Shown one piece after another: positions 53,098 through 61,902 of a stretch of 64,000 nt of DNA. The notes below the pieces were generated by a model that ran no database searches, was not told the origin of the DNA, and saw only the letters and a list, made by a program, of their open reading frames with translations. The number at the start of each line of letters is the position of its first letter. The first letter of the stretch is position 1. Source of the stretch: Blautia hominis (GTDB taxonomy: Bacteria > Bacillota > Clostridia > Lachnospirales > Lachnospiraceae); assembly GCA_002270465.1 (NCBI GenBank), contig NQOF01000001.1:684501-748500 (forward strand). The letters run 5' to 3'. Both the position numbers and the translations under genes were made by a program.

Positions 53098-53772
53098 TCA
53101 CGCTCCTTCTCTCCAGGTTTTTACTTCTGCTCTCAGCCAATCTGCCCAGACATCCACACCTTCCCCTGTCTTGGCACTGATGGGGATCACTTTTGCATTA
53201 GGATTGCGGAGTCTGATGTTCTCTCTGCACTTTTCCAGATCAAAATCAAAGTAAGGCATCACATCCACCTTATTGATCAGCACCACATCACATACAGAGA
53301 ACATCAACGGATATTTCAGCGGTTTGTCATCCCCCTCCGGAACAGACAGGATCATGGCATTCTTCACAGCCCCCGTATCAAACTCCGCCGGGCAGACCAG
53401 ATTCCCCACATTCTCCAGCACAGCCAGGTCCACATTCCCAGTCCCCATAGCCGCAAGCCCCTGCCTGGTCATGTCCGCGTCCAGATGGCACATGCCGCCT
53501 GTGTGGAGCTGTATCACCTTCACTCCCAGATTTTCTATGGTGCGGGCATCCACATCCGAGTCGATATCCGCCTCCATAACACCGATTCTCATTTCCGCCT
53601 TCAATGCCTCAATGGTCCGCTGCAAAGTTGTAGTCTTGCCTGAACCCGGGGAAGACATGAGATTTAAAAGAAACACTTTCTCCTTCTTCAATTCTCTGCG
53701 GAGTTCCAAAGCCTGCCTGTCATTATTATCAAAAATGCTCCGCTTTACTTCAATGGTACGGAATTCTCCCAT
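53098..53772 (-). CDS. hypB: Hydrogenase nickel incorporation GTPase HypB
   Basis: A 224-residue SIMIBI GTPase: G1 MSSPGSGKTT, metal-binding ADIDSDVDA and TGGMCHLDADM (Cys-His metal site at the dimer interface), NKVDVMPYF (G4). It lacks the histidine-rich Ni-storage N-terminus found in some HypB proteins. With HypA it inserts nickel in client enzymes. ATG 53772 follows GGAGGG. First gene of the operon. Confidence 0.92.
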   Translation of the reverse strand: MGEFRTIEVKRSIFDNNDRQALELRRELKKEKVFLLNLMSSPGSGKTTTLQRTIEALKAEMRIGVMEADIDSDVDARTIENLGVKVIQLHTGGMCHLDADMTRQGLAAMGTGNVDLAVLENVGNLVCPAEFDTGAVKNAMILSVPEGDDKPLKYPLMFSVCDVVLINKVDVMPYFDFDLEKCRENIRLRNPNAKVIPISAKTGEGVDVWADWLRAEVKTWREGA

Positions 53773-53845
53773 ACCCGCATCCCTCCTTTTCGCACTGTTT
53801 TATACTATCATCATACTATGCCGGGACTGCTTTTACTATAGACAA

Positions 53846-53885
53846 AACCGGCAGTTTGTCAAAAATTTTTGATAAACTGCCGGTT
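53846..53885 (-). terminator. Terminator-like hairpin between the AAA gene and hypB
   Basis: AACCGGCAGTTT pairs with AAACTGCCGGTT; the loop is itself the palindrome CAAAAATTTTTG. On the minus strand TTTTG follows. Confidence 0.7.
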
Positions 53886-53929
53886 CCGTAAACAGGAATC
53901 ATCCCGTCTTCATAACAAGACTTTCTTTC

Positions 53930-55615
53930 CTACTTCATAACAAGACATTCTTTCCTATAAAAACAAATACCATATTTCTTTATATTTGAGTATCCGTCTG
54001 ACCGAAGAGACGCTGCATAGTCCTTCTCCTCAATCTGTAAAAGCGCTTCTTTGCAGGCTGCCTCCATTTTTCCGAAATCACGTGCCACTTTTAGCTCCAG
54101 AATCACAGCTCCGCCTCTGACGGAGGGTGTTCTCAGAATAATATCTGACCTTCCGGTTCCGCTCTCCCTATTGGAATAGACACTATATTTCTGTGACGTT
54201 TTTAAAAGCCCGGTAAGAAAACCGTGATAATAATTTTCCGCATAATCAAAGAAACTGATCGTATCCAATAACTGATCTGAAATAAAACGTCCAATAGTCT
54301 CACAGTCTCCGTTCTCCATTGCCGCAAAGAGGGATGACATGTCTGTTTTTCTTATCTTTTTGTCAAACCATGTGAGAATCGTATTTCGGTAAATAGAACG
54401 AATCTCAGCATTTGGAATGGATAGATCCAGATATATGATCTCCTGTACCTGTTTTTCCCCTGACTTTTTCAGGTATCCGGTAAAATACAGAAAATTCCAC
54501 AGATTATCTGCTGACTCACGGATATCACCGTAAGTAATATCCTCATGTACCGGTTTTTCTATGGCCTCCCCGGCTATAAGCTTTTCAATTTCTTCCCGGG
54601 TTTCAAAATCCGCTTCCTCCACCAGCTCACGGATAATATGATTGGAGGAAGTGTTAGACCAGTAAGCTTTTGGATACGCGTGGAAATCTATTGTAGCTGT
54701 TTTAATATAGTTCACAATACTCCATGGATTATAAATTTCCGCAGAGCCGAACTGATAACCGTCATACCAATGTTTCAGCTCCTCAAACTTACATTCCAGC
54801 CCATAATAAGCCAGCATTTCTTTTACTTCACCCTCTGTAAATCCAAAACAGTCAGCATATCCGGGGCTCAGCACAGAAAAAACTTCCAGATTGTTCAGCC
54901 CCGTAAAGATACTCTCCCTGCTGATCCTCAGACAACCGGTGATCACTGCAAACTCCAGATTAGGATTCGTCTTCAGCGCTGACTCAAAAAGAGAGCGCAT
55001 AAATGTGATCATATCATCGTAAAATCCCTCAAAATATGCATTTTCCAAAGGAACGTCGTACTCATCAATCAGTATGATCACGTTTCTGCCGTGATATTTT
55101 GCAAGACATCCTGAAAGGAATTCCAGTGCCCTTGCATACTCGATATCCTCTGCCTTCCATTCCATGATCATTTTGAATCGTTTCTTCTCATGCTCCGTCA
55201 TACTGTCCGTGCCCAGAACATAATCATGTCTGCCAAATTCCGCTGCGATCTCATCTCTCAGACATTTAAAGGCATTCTCATAGGTAGGCTGTTTTGCAGA
55301 TTTAAGAGAAAGATTGATCACCGGATACTGTCCCTGATGCGACATATATACATCCCCGTATGACGAAATCTTCAAGTTGTCAAATATATAACTATTGTCA
55401 ATCCTACTCCCGTCATCCCCCATCTCCATTTCAAAAAAACGCCGTAACATACTAAGATTCAACGTCTTACCAAATCTCCGCGGCCTGGTATACAAATTCA
55501 CGCAGCCAGCCATATCTATCAGCTCTTTGATCATCAATGTTTTATCAACATAATACATATTCCCATCAATCAAACGTTTCATATCCTCATACCCAACCGG
55601 TATTCTCTTTCTCAC
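53930..55615 (-). CDS. AAA-ATPase-like protein with PD-(D/E)XK nuclease-like domain
   Basis: A 561-residue protein of the AAA-ATPase-like/DUF1703 group common in gut anaerobes. N-terminus VGYEDMKRLIDGNMYYVDKT; P-loop-like region LYTRPRRFGKTLNLSML; Walker B region VIILIDEYDVPLENA; C-terminal nuclease-like motif GRSDIILRT...VILELKVAR. The family is abundant, often in many paralogues, and of unknown function. I place the start at GTG 55615 behind GGGGGTGG; the open frame upstream to 55699 is unlike the family. Confidence 0.82.
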   Translation of the reverse strand: MRKRIPVGYEDMKRLIDGNMYYVDKTLMIKELIDMAGCVNLYTRPRRFGKTLNLSMLRRFFEMEMGDDGSRIDNSYIFDNLKISSYGDVYMSHQGQYPVINLSLKSAKQPTYENAFKCLRDEIAAEFGRHDYVLGTDSMTEHEKKRFKMIMEWKAEDIEYARALEFLSGCLAKYHGRNVIILIDEYDVPLENAYFEGFYDDMITFMRSLFESALKTNPNLEFAVITGCLRISRESIFTGLNNLEVFSVLSPGYADCFGFTEGEVKEMLAYYGLECKFEELKHWYDGYQFGSAEIYNPWSIVNYIKTATIDFHAYPKAYWSNTSSNHIIRELVEEADFETREEIEKLIAGEAIEKPVHEDITYGDIRESADNLWNFLYFTGYLKKSGEKQVQEIIYLDLSIPNAEIRSIYRNTILTWFDKKIRKTDMSSLFAAMENGDCETIGRFISDQLLDTISFFDYAENYYHGFLTGLLKTSQKYSVYSNRESGTGRSDIILRTPSVRGGAVILELKVARDFGKMEAACKEALLQIEEKDYAASLRSDGYSNIKKYGICFYRKECLVMK

Positions 55616-55827
55616 AGAACCACCCCCTTTACCATTTCCTTTATTATAATTGATTCCCTCCTGATACACAAGGCCCCCTAAACTCCCCACTGTCAGCAAT
55701 CTGAATTATCCTCACCCCACACCCGTGCCCGGCAGCCCACCTCCCAATGTACAATTATGACACATTCTATCCCATATCACACTGACCGCCTCATATTTCT
55801 TAAAGTAACCTGCTTTTCCCACTTCCG

Positions 55828-56056
55828 CCTTAAAAAACCAGGGAAGTGCAAAGGGGATGGGTGGGCTGCAGGTGTATATCTGTGGCAGCGAGGTTAAGTG
55901 GAAGGTTCTGTGAAATCCACCTCTTACGGAAACTTAGGCGCGAACCCGCTGGTGAGCGTCTTAGTTGCAGTTAGAGGTTAGTTCACAGGTTCTGGAACGT
56001 CGAGCGGCCACAGATATACACCTGCAGCCCACCCATCCCCTTTGCACTTCCCGTCC
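55828..56056 (-). repeat. Variable-arm hairpin element D
   Basis: Perfect 45-bp arms (55841-55885 and 56008-56052) enclose a 122-nt core. The core shares blocks with A and B in matching order: CGACGTTCC, CTAACCT, AGGTGGAT and CCACTTAACCT (minus-strand sense). It starts at GGACG and ends CTGGTTTTTT. It begins about 12 nt behind the stop codon of the sensor kinase gene. The 225 bp between the AAA gene start (55615) and this element show no other gene. Confidence 0.87.
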
Positions 56057-56068
56057 CAGTCCCCATCC

Positions 56069-57343
56069 CTACCGAAATACCATCACGATCCCCATCCCGT
56101 CCACCTCCCTCTCCGCAAACACCTCCCCATCCATCTTCCTCATGATCTCCCTGCATATATAAAGCCCCAGCCCACTCCCCTGCTGTCCTATACTGTTGGT
56201 CCCTCTGAAAAAGCTCTCGAAAATATGATTAAAATCATTCTCCGACACTGCCTCCCCTGTATTAAAAACACGTATCAGCTGACAATAATCCTCCTCATAA
56301 AAACTAATCTCGATCCGTCTCCCATCCCCATACTTAAACGCATTCTCCATCACATTGTCAACCACTTCCAGTGCCCTATCCAAATCCCCCCGCAGGATCC
56401 GGTTTTCATACTTTCCCATCACCAGTTCCACCATCCGCACCGCACACTTTTCCACATAAGTATCCGCCACCCGCTTCACCAGTTCTTCCAGATAAAATTC
56501 CCCCATTTTCACCCGGATATCCAGTATATCCTCTTTTGAATTCCTCACGATCTCCGCCACATACCCCTCAATCTCCTCCGCCTTCACTCCAATCTGATGG
56601 GCTGCGTGCCGTTTCTTCTCCTCTGTATCATAAATCCCCTGCTCCAGCGCTTTCCCATAAAGCTTTATGGTCCCAAGAGGCGTTTTCATATCATGAGACA
56701 AGGACAACAACATTTTTTTCTTTTCCCTTTCCAGCTCAAGCCCCCGCTTTTTTGTCACTTCCAGGGTATCTTTTAACTGCCCGATCCCCCATAAAAAATC
56801 TCCGAAATATCTGTTTTTCTCCTGCTTCACTTCCCCTTTCAGGTGCCCTTTTGCCAGCTCATAGGGCAGCTCCCTCACCCGGTTGAAAGGCTTGATCACC
56901 CGGTATTTCAGATATAGAAGTATCCCTATGACCGTCACTGCCATAAACGCAAGCGCAGCCTGCACGGTCACCATCACACCGCCCAGGCTTATATTTTCTT
57001 CTCTATATAAAAAACGGAGATACCCTTTCAGGCTGCTGTCTGCAAACCAGGGTTTCACAACAACATTCCCCTCATTTTCATCTCCGAAAAACACATCCGC
57101 TTTCTCCCGGCTTTCTGCCTCCTCCAGGGGCAGAGTATCTATCCTGTATACATCCCTGTATCTGCTCAAATCCACTTTATCCGGATGTGTTCCTCCCAAT
57201 ATCTCTTGATAGATCCGGTTGATCTCCACTCGGAATGCTCTGTCTTTTTCCCCCTGCATCCGGTATAGAACCATACCTGTTCCCAGTGCCAGAAAAAGAT
57301 AGAGACACACAAACACTGCCAATATCCTGTTATATTTCCTCAT
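56069..57343 (-). CDS. Sensor histidine kinase
   Basis: A 424-residue membrane kinase. TM1 (about 7-27), an extracytoplasmic domain of about 110 residues, TM2 (about 130-150), HAMP-like linker, H-box LSLSHDMKTPLGTIKLYG, N-box VMENAFKYGD, G-boxes GSGLGLYICREIM. It partners with the response regulator just upstream and belongs to an operon with an ABC transporter, so it probably senses an antimicrobial compound or the transporter state. ATG 57343 overlaps the regulator gene by 14 nt. Confidence 0.9.
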   Translation of the reverse strand: MRKYNRILAVFVCLYLFLALGTGMVLYRMQGEKDRAFRVEINRIYQEILGGTHPDKVDLSRYRDVYRIDTLPLEEAESREKADVFFGDENEGNVVVKPWFADSSLKGYLRFLYREENISLGGVMVTVQAALAFMAVTVIGILLYLKYRVIKPFNRVRELPYELAKGHLKGEVKQEKNRYFGDFLWGIGQLKDTLEVTKKRGLELEREKKKMLLSLSHDMKTPLGTIKLYGKALEQGIYDTEEKKRHAAHQIGVKAEEIEGYVAEIVRNSKEDILDIRVKMGEFYLEELVKRVADTYVEKCAVRMVELVMGKYENRILRGDLDRALEVVDNVMENAFKYGDGRRIEISFYEEDYCQLIRVFNTGEAVSENDFNHIFESFFRGTNSIGQQGSGLGLYICREIMRKMDGEVFAEREVDGMGIVMVFR

Positions 57344-58010
57344 ACCGGTACCCCACTCCCCAGACAGTCTGAATACGCTTAGGCGCCCTGGGATCATCCT
57401 CTATTTTGCTTCTCAGCATCTTAATATGAACTGTCAAAGTCTGGTTTTCACTAAAGCTGTCCATCCCCCATATCCGGTCAAACAGATACTCCTTGTGAAG
57501 CGTTCTGCCCGGATTCTCAGCAAGTAGGAGCAGCAGCTCATACTCCTTCGCATTCAGCTCTACTGCCTGGCTCTCCCGGTAAACCTTCCGTGAATTCCTG
57601 TCTATGGTAAGCCCCCCGGATACCAGGTAATCGGTCTTTGTCCTGGCACCGTAAGTTCTCTGCATCAGTGCCCTCACTTTAGCAGTCAAAAGATCCGGGT
57701 CCACAGGTTTTTCCATATAGTCATCCGCCCCCAGTAAAAACCCGTTTAACTTATCATCTTTTTCCGCCCTGGCACTCATGATCAGTATGGGGATATCCCC
57801 CTTCTCACGCACTGCCCGGCAGACGGCAAAGCCGTCCATGCCGGGAAGCATAATATCCAGAAGCAGTATCTTTACACGGTTTTCCTCCAGGTATGCAGAT
57901 GCCTCCTCCCCTGTAGGAACAGAATGGACAGAAAATCCGTCCTTTTCCAAAAATGCCTGCAGAAGCTCTGCCAGCTCCCTATTGTCTTCCACCAGCAAAA
58001 TATCTTTCAT
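57330..58010 (-). CDS. OmpR-family response regulator
   Basis: A 226-residue regulator: receiver with phospho-acceptor Asp in LLLDIMLPGMDG, acidic pair VEDN, and a C-terminal winged helix (NAKEYELLLLLAENPGRTL; VHIKMLRSKIEDDPRAPK). Start at 58010, AAAGGA upstream. It probably activates the ABC genes of its own operon. Confidence 0.92.
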   Translation of the reverse strand: MKDILLVEDNRELAELLQAFLEKDGFSVHSVPTGEEASAYLEENRVKILLLDIMLPGMDGFAVCRAVREKGDIPILIMSARAEKDDKLNGFLLGADDYMEKPVDPDLLTAKVRALMQRTYGARTKTDYLVSGGLTIDRNSRKVYRESQAVELNAKEYELLLLLAENPGRTLHKEYLFDRIWGMDSFSENQTLTVHIKMLRSKIEDDPRAPKRIQTVWGVGYRYEEI

Positions 58011-58023
58011 ACAAATCCTTTCT

Positions 58024-58794
58024 TTACCATCCAAGCTTGATCAGCCAGTCATTCAAAGTACGCTCCCTGGCCCTTAAGTCCTGGTCCTTCTGCCATTTCC
58101 CAAGGGTGATATCCTCCCGGATATCACCGTCCTCAATATACAAAACCCTCTCACAGCGGGCCGCCACCTTCATATCATGGGTAACCAGAAGAATACTGGT
58201 GCCCTCCTGGTTAATACGGTTCAATTCCTCCATGACCTCAATGGAATTCTGTTTGTTCAGCGCTCCTGTGGGTTCATCCGCGAAAATGATCTTCGGCTCA
58301 TTGATCAGGCTGCGGCAGATACATGCTCTCTGAAGCTGTCCGCCTGACACCTCATTGATATCATTGTCAGCCACTTCACTGATTCCCAGTTTCTTCATCA
58401 GTACCTTGGCCCTCTCATTGACTGCTGCCCGGCCAGCCTTTGTCTTTCCCACGGCGGTCTGGTAAGCAGGCATAATAATGTTATCATAGATTGACAGATT
58501 TTTCAGCATATACATCTGCTGAAATACAAATCCCATCTGTTCCAGCCGCATATCACTGATCTCATTGGCACTCAGCTTTGTCAGCTCACGCCCAAAGAAA
58601 TCCACTTTTCCAGCAGTGGCATTGTCCATGCCGCTGACCGTATAAAGAAGGGTCGTTTTGCCGGAACCGGAGGGCCCCATAACCGCCACCATCTCCCCTT
58701 CTTTGATCTCCAGATTTACATTCCTGAGCACATTATTCTGGCGCTTATCAATAATATATGTTTTGCACAAATTAGAAACTCTCAATGACTCCAT
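58024..58794 (-). CDS. ABC transporter ATP-binding protein
   Basis: A 256-residue MacB/BceA-like ATPase: Walker A GPSGSGKTTLL, Q-loop FVFQQMYML, signature VSGGQLQRA, Walker B IIFADEPTGAL, H-loop VTHD. It lies between the FtsX permease and the response regulator, 13 bp from the latter and 24 bp from the former. Confidence 0.92.
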   Translation of the reverse strand: MESLRVSNLCKTYIIDKRQNNVLRNVNLEIKEGEMVAVMGPSGSGKTTLLYTVSGMDNATAGKVDFFGRELTKLSANEISDMRLEQMGFVFQQMYMLKNLSIYDNIIMPAYQTAVGKTKAGRAAVNERAKVLMKKLGISEVADNDINEVSGGQLQRACICRSLINEPKIIFADEPTGALNKQNSIEVMEELNRINQEGTSILLVTHDMKVAARCERVLYIEDGDIREDITLGKWQKDQDLRARERTLNDWLIKLGW

Positions 58795-58818
58795 TTTCCT
58801 CTACCTCCGTCCAAACCT

Positions 58819-61200
58819 CTACTCTATATTGTTCATTTCACGTATATGGATCTGTTTCACTTTTCTGGTTGCAAATATGGTGGCTGTAATGATTCCCACA
58901 AGCAGTATACCCGGATAAACGCCGTATACCTGCCAGGGTACAACCTGGATCTCAACACTGGCTCCCATGATGGCAAAGATCGGTTTCAGTACGAACCGGT
59001 TGCTCAGAAGAGACAGTGGCACTGCCGCTATCATGGATACCAGTACCACCCATACCATTCGGAGGATCTGCCATCTCCGGATACTCCAATTCCTGAATCC
59101 CACACTTTTCATCATGGCAATCTCCCCTTTCTCCCTCACAATAAAGAGTTTTTCCATAAGCGCGGTGATCAGCATGATGATCGCGCAGAGTAAACCCGTC
59201 ATGGGGAGCAGAAGGTCCGATAAGGAATCCTGGATACCGCCCACATTCTGGTCAACCAGGGTCTGTGCGTCCGTCCATTCATAGCCGGGAAGCTTCTCCT
59301 GAAGTTCTTCGGCCAGCTCTTTCTGTGTCTTATCCGTATCCATATCCACCAGGATATTCCAGTAATCCGCTAACATTTCATCCCTCATATCAATGACAGG
59401 ATTCAGTCTGCCGGACTGTCCTAACTGCATATAGTCAGAGTAAGTGCCCGTTATAATAAACTTTTTGTTTTTGCTGCCGATCATGATATCTACCCAGTCA
59501 CCAATATTCCATTCATTCTGTTCCAATACCGTTTCTGAGAGTGCGATCTCGTTTTCCAGCCTCGGGGCCTCACCTTTGTCATAAATCAGATAATCATTGT
59601 CCGGTCCCAGATTTTGAAGAACCAAAAGCTTTTGGTCTGCGGCCGTTCCATCCTTTGAAATCTTCAGAAAGTAAAACGGAATCCCCGTAAGTTCTGCATC
59701 GTATCCCTTTTCTTTCATTTCCTGTTCTACACGCCGCATTCCTTTTGTAAGTTCCTCTTTATTTTTATAATTCCCCTCACTTGGCTGCTCAATCCTTCTC
59801 ACATATACCGCGCTTTCAGGGTCCAGGGCGAACTTGACTACCATCTCCCGGCTCCGCATGGTATTGATGGTATTCAGGGGAATAGTGATCAGCACAAAGC
59901 TGATGCAGAACGTGATCATAAGTACCAGATACCGCCTCATATGCGTGAGCATATCGTTAAGTCCCAGGAACATGGACACAGACATTTTCCCTCTCCGGTT
60001 CAGCCTGATCCCGGCCCTTCTGCCGTATCTCTCCCCTGACTTTCCGCTCCGGATGGCAGAGATCGCTGATATCTTATCCAGCTTTCCGGTGCAGATATAA
60101 CAGAAAAGCATGACCAGAAAGATGATACACCCTGAGCAGATGAAATTCACCCACAGGTTGGAACTGCTGTCCTCCATGATCATATTCCGGCTGACACTCT
60201 TCACCATGAACCGGCTGACCGGGACACTGGCTGCAAATCCGATCACACTGCCCGCTGACACCAGGACCAGATACTTGATGAGATACACCTTTTTCACAAT
60301 AAAATTCCGGAATCCCACGGCCTTCATGATTCCGATTTCCCGGTATTCTTCCTCCATAGTGAACACCAGTGTAAAGCGAAGCACCAGAAGCGCAATGAGG
60401 ATCAGACAGATACCTACCAGTATTAAAAGGGCAGCCATGATCATATCGAAGGAATAGATCATGTCGTATGTGCCCTTTGTGACTGTGCTTAAAACGGTTG
60501 TAAAATCCTGGTCATTTAAAGTCCTCACAAATTCTGTCTCATCATCTGTCATGACCAGATACATATTGATATCTTCTGCATGTTGGTCTTTATGGAGCGC
60601 ATCATAGTCCTGACTGCTTAAAATAATACGGTTCATTCCGGTCATATCATTCCCAAACGCCGCATCCTTCATCTGCCGGGAAACCGTCAGTTCTTTCTCT
60701 GTGTCACCCACGGAAACCACAATCTTATCCCCTGTCTCCAGATGATTTCTCTCCATAGCATCCCTGGTCATGGCAGCCTGCCCGTCCTTCAGGGAGAAAG
60801 CTTTTCCGTCCATATCAAAAACCTTGCAGTATTCCATTCCCACAGCACTTATATATACCGTGGTCCCTGCGGTATCATATTCCTTTTTCTTTTGGTTTCT
60901 TACTATTTTTATATCTTGGTCATTGAGGGCGATCAGACTGCTCTTTCCGTATTCCGTTATCTTCCCCTCTTGGCTGTCCAGCCATTTTTCCACTTTCTCA
61001 CTCTCTGTTTCTCCCCGCATAATGAAGTTCACACTGGGGATTTTTGAATAGTTTGTGTAATAATCAATGGCTGAACTCACAACCAGGATATTATTCACAC
61101 TGCTGGCCAGAAAAATAGTTGCGATGGTGATAAACAGAAACAGTATCACATTGACTCCTTTTCTCCTCAGCAAATCCTTTTTTAATATTCTGTAAAGCAT
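58819..61200 (-). CDS. FtsX-domain ABC permease with two extracellular domains
   Basis: A 793-residue duplicated permease. TM1 (about 17-40), first extracellular domain (about 45-255), three TMs with an FtsX coupling segment EEYREIGIMKAVGFRNF, a second half with another extracellular domain (about 470-680) and coupling segment KGEIAMMKSVGFRNW, then three TMs. Such transporters in operons with two-component systems confer resistance to peptide antibiotics or export peptides. First gene of the four-gene operon. Confidence 0.9.
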   Translation of the reverse strand: MLYRILKKDLLRRKGVNVILFLFITIATIFLASSVNNILVVSSAIDYYTNYSKIPSVNFIMRGETESEKVEKWLDSQEGKITEYGKSSLIALNDQDIKIVRNQKKKEYDTAGTTVYISAVGMEYCKVFDMDGKAFSLKDGQAAMTRDAMERNHLETGDKIVVSVGDTEKELTVSRQMKDAAFGNDMTGMNRIILSSQDYDALHKDQHAEDINMYLVMTDDETEFVRTLNDQDFTTVLSTVTKGTYDMIYSFDMIMAALLILVGICLILIALLVLRFTLVFTMEEEYREIGIMKAVGFRNFIVKKVYLIKYLVLVSAGSVIGFAASVPVSRFMVKSVSRNMIMEDSSSNLWVNFICSGCIIFLVMLFCYICTGKLDKISAISAIRSGKSGERYGRRAGIRLNRRGKMSVSMFLGLNDMLTHMRRYLVLMITFCISFVLITIPLNTINTMRSREMVVKFALDPESAVYVRRIEQPSEGNYKNKEELTKGMRRVEQEMKEKGYDAELTGIPFYFLKISKDGTAADQKLLVLQNLGPDNDYLIYDKGEAPRLENEIALSETVLEQNEWNIGDWVDIMIGSKNKKFIITGTYSDYMQLGQSGRLNPVIDMRDEMLADYWNILVDMDTDKTQKELAEELQEKLPGYEWTDAQTLVDQNVGGIQDSLSDLLLPMTGLLCAIIMLITALMEKLFIVREKGEIAMMKSVGFRNWSIRRWQILRMVWVVLVSMIAAVPLSLLSNRFVLKPIFAIMGASVEIQVVPWQVYGVYPGILLVGIITATIFATRKVKQIHIREMNNIE

Positions 61201-61395
61201 TTGGCTATCCTTCCCTTTCCTGTTTTCTGAGTTGATTATAACCCGGCAATTATGAAAAAATCCTTAAATCGGATATGCTTTTTCATACATGCAAAGAAAA
61301 CATTCCTGATTATCCTATACAAATCCGCCGCTATAAAGTATAATCATACCGTAGGCAGAACTATTTTTCAAACAACAAAAGGAGGCATTTTCTTT

Positions 61396-61422
61396 ATGAA
61401 ACGATATGTAATGTTCGCGTAG
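61396..61422 (+). CDS. Eight-residue leader peptide candidate
   Basis: AAAGGAGG followed after a suitable distance by ATG and seven more codons (MKRYVMFA) and TAG. Behind it AGGCTATT and AATAGCCT can form a hairpin. It could be a regulatory leader for the CD3324-family gene or the remnant of a shortened gene. Confidence 0.35.
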   Translation: MKRYVMFA

Positions 61423-61500
61423 CAGAGGCTATTGCGGATCATGACCAAATATAAAATAGCCTTTGCGAATCCTGGAACTAAAATAACCGAGGAGGACAGG

Positions 61501-61773
61501 ATGAGCTACAAAAAGGCTGATAAGATCCTTCCAAAAGAATTGCTGGAAATGATACAGCAGTACGTGGAGGGTGAGAGCATCTATATTCCCAGGAGGACAG
61601 AACACAGGCGTTCCTGGGGAGACGGCACAGGCATCCGGCAGGAGATCGCAGCTCGCAATTCCATGCTGTACCGTGATTACCGGGACGGTGCAGATCCCGC
61701 GGGACTGGCAGATAAATACTGCCTGTCTTTGAAAAGCGTACAGAGGATCTTATTACAGGAAAAAAGGAAATAG
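61501..61773 (+). CDS. CD3324 family protein (putative HTH regulator)
   Basis: A 90-residue protein starting MSYKKADKILPKELLEMIQQ, with YIPRRTEHRRSWGDGTG in the centre and a C-terminal helix-turn-helix-like stretch LADKYCLSLKSVQRILLQEK. It matches the CD3324 family of clostridia, related to Mor-type activators; no target is known. GAGGAGG is 5 nt upstream of ATG 61501. An in-frame ATG at 61432 is not preceded by a good site. Confidence 0.85.
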   Translation: MSYKKADKILPKELLEMIQQYVEGESIYIPRRTEHRRSWGDGTGIRQEIAARNSMLYRDYRDGADPAGLADKYCLSLKSVQRILLQEKRK

Positions 61774-61822
61774 GTAACTGTTTATTAAGATTACAGTTAT
61801 AAAAACAGCAGCAAATACAAAT

Positions 61823-61864
61823 GGCCAGCATAACCTGCACGAATGCGTTATGCTGACCTTTTTT
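61823..61864 (+). terminator. Intrinsic terminator
   Basis: GGCCAGCATAAC pairs with GTTATGCTGACC (one G-C/C mismatch region tolerated), followed by TTTTTT. It terminates the CD3324 gene and faces the convergent symporter gene. Confidence 0.75.
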
Positions 61865-61902
61865 ATATTGACTTATTTTCCGGCTGAATTACAACCGGTC
61901 TT

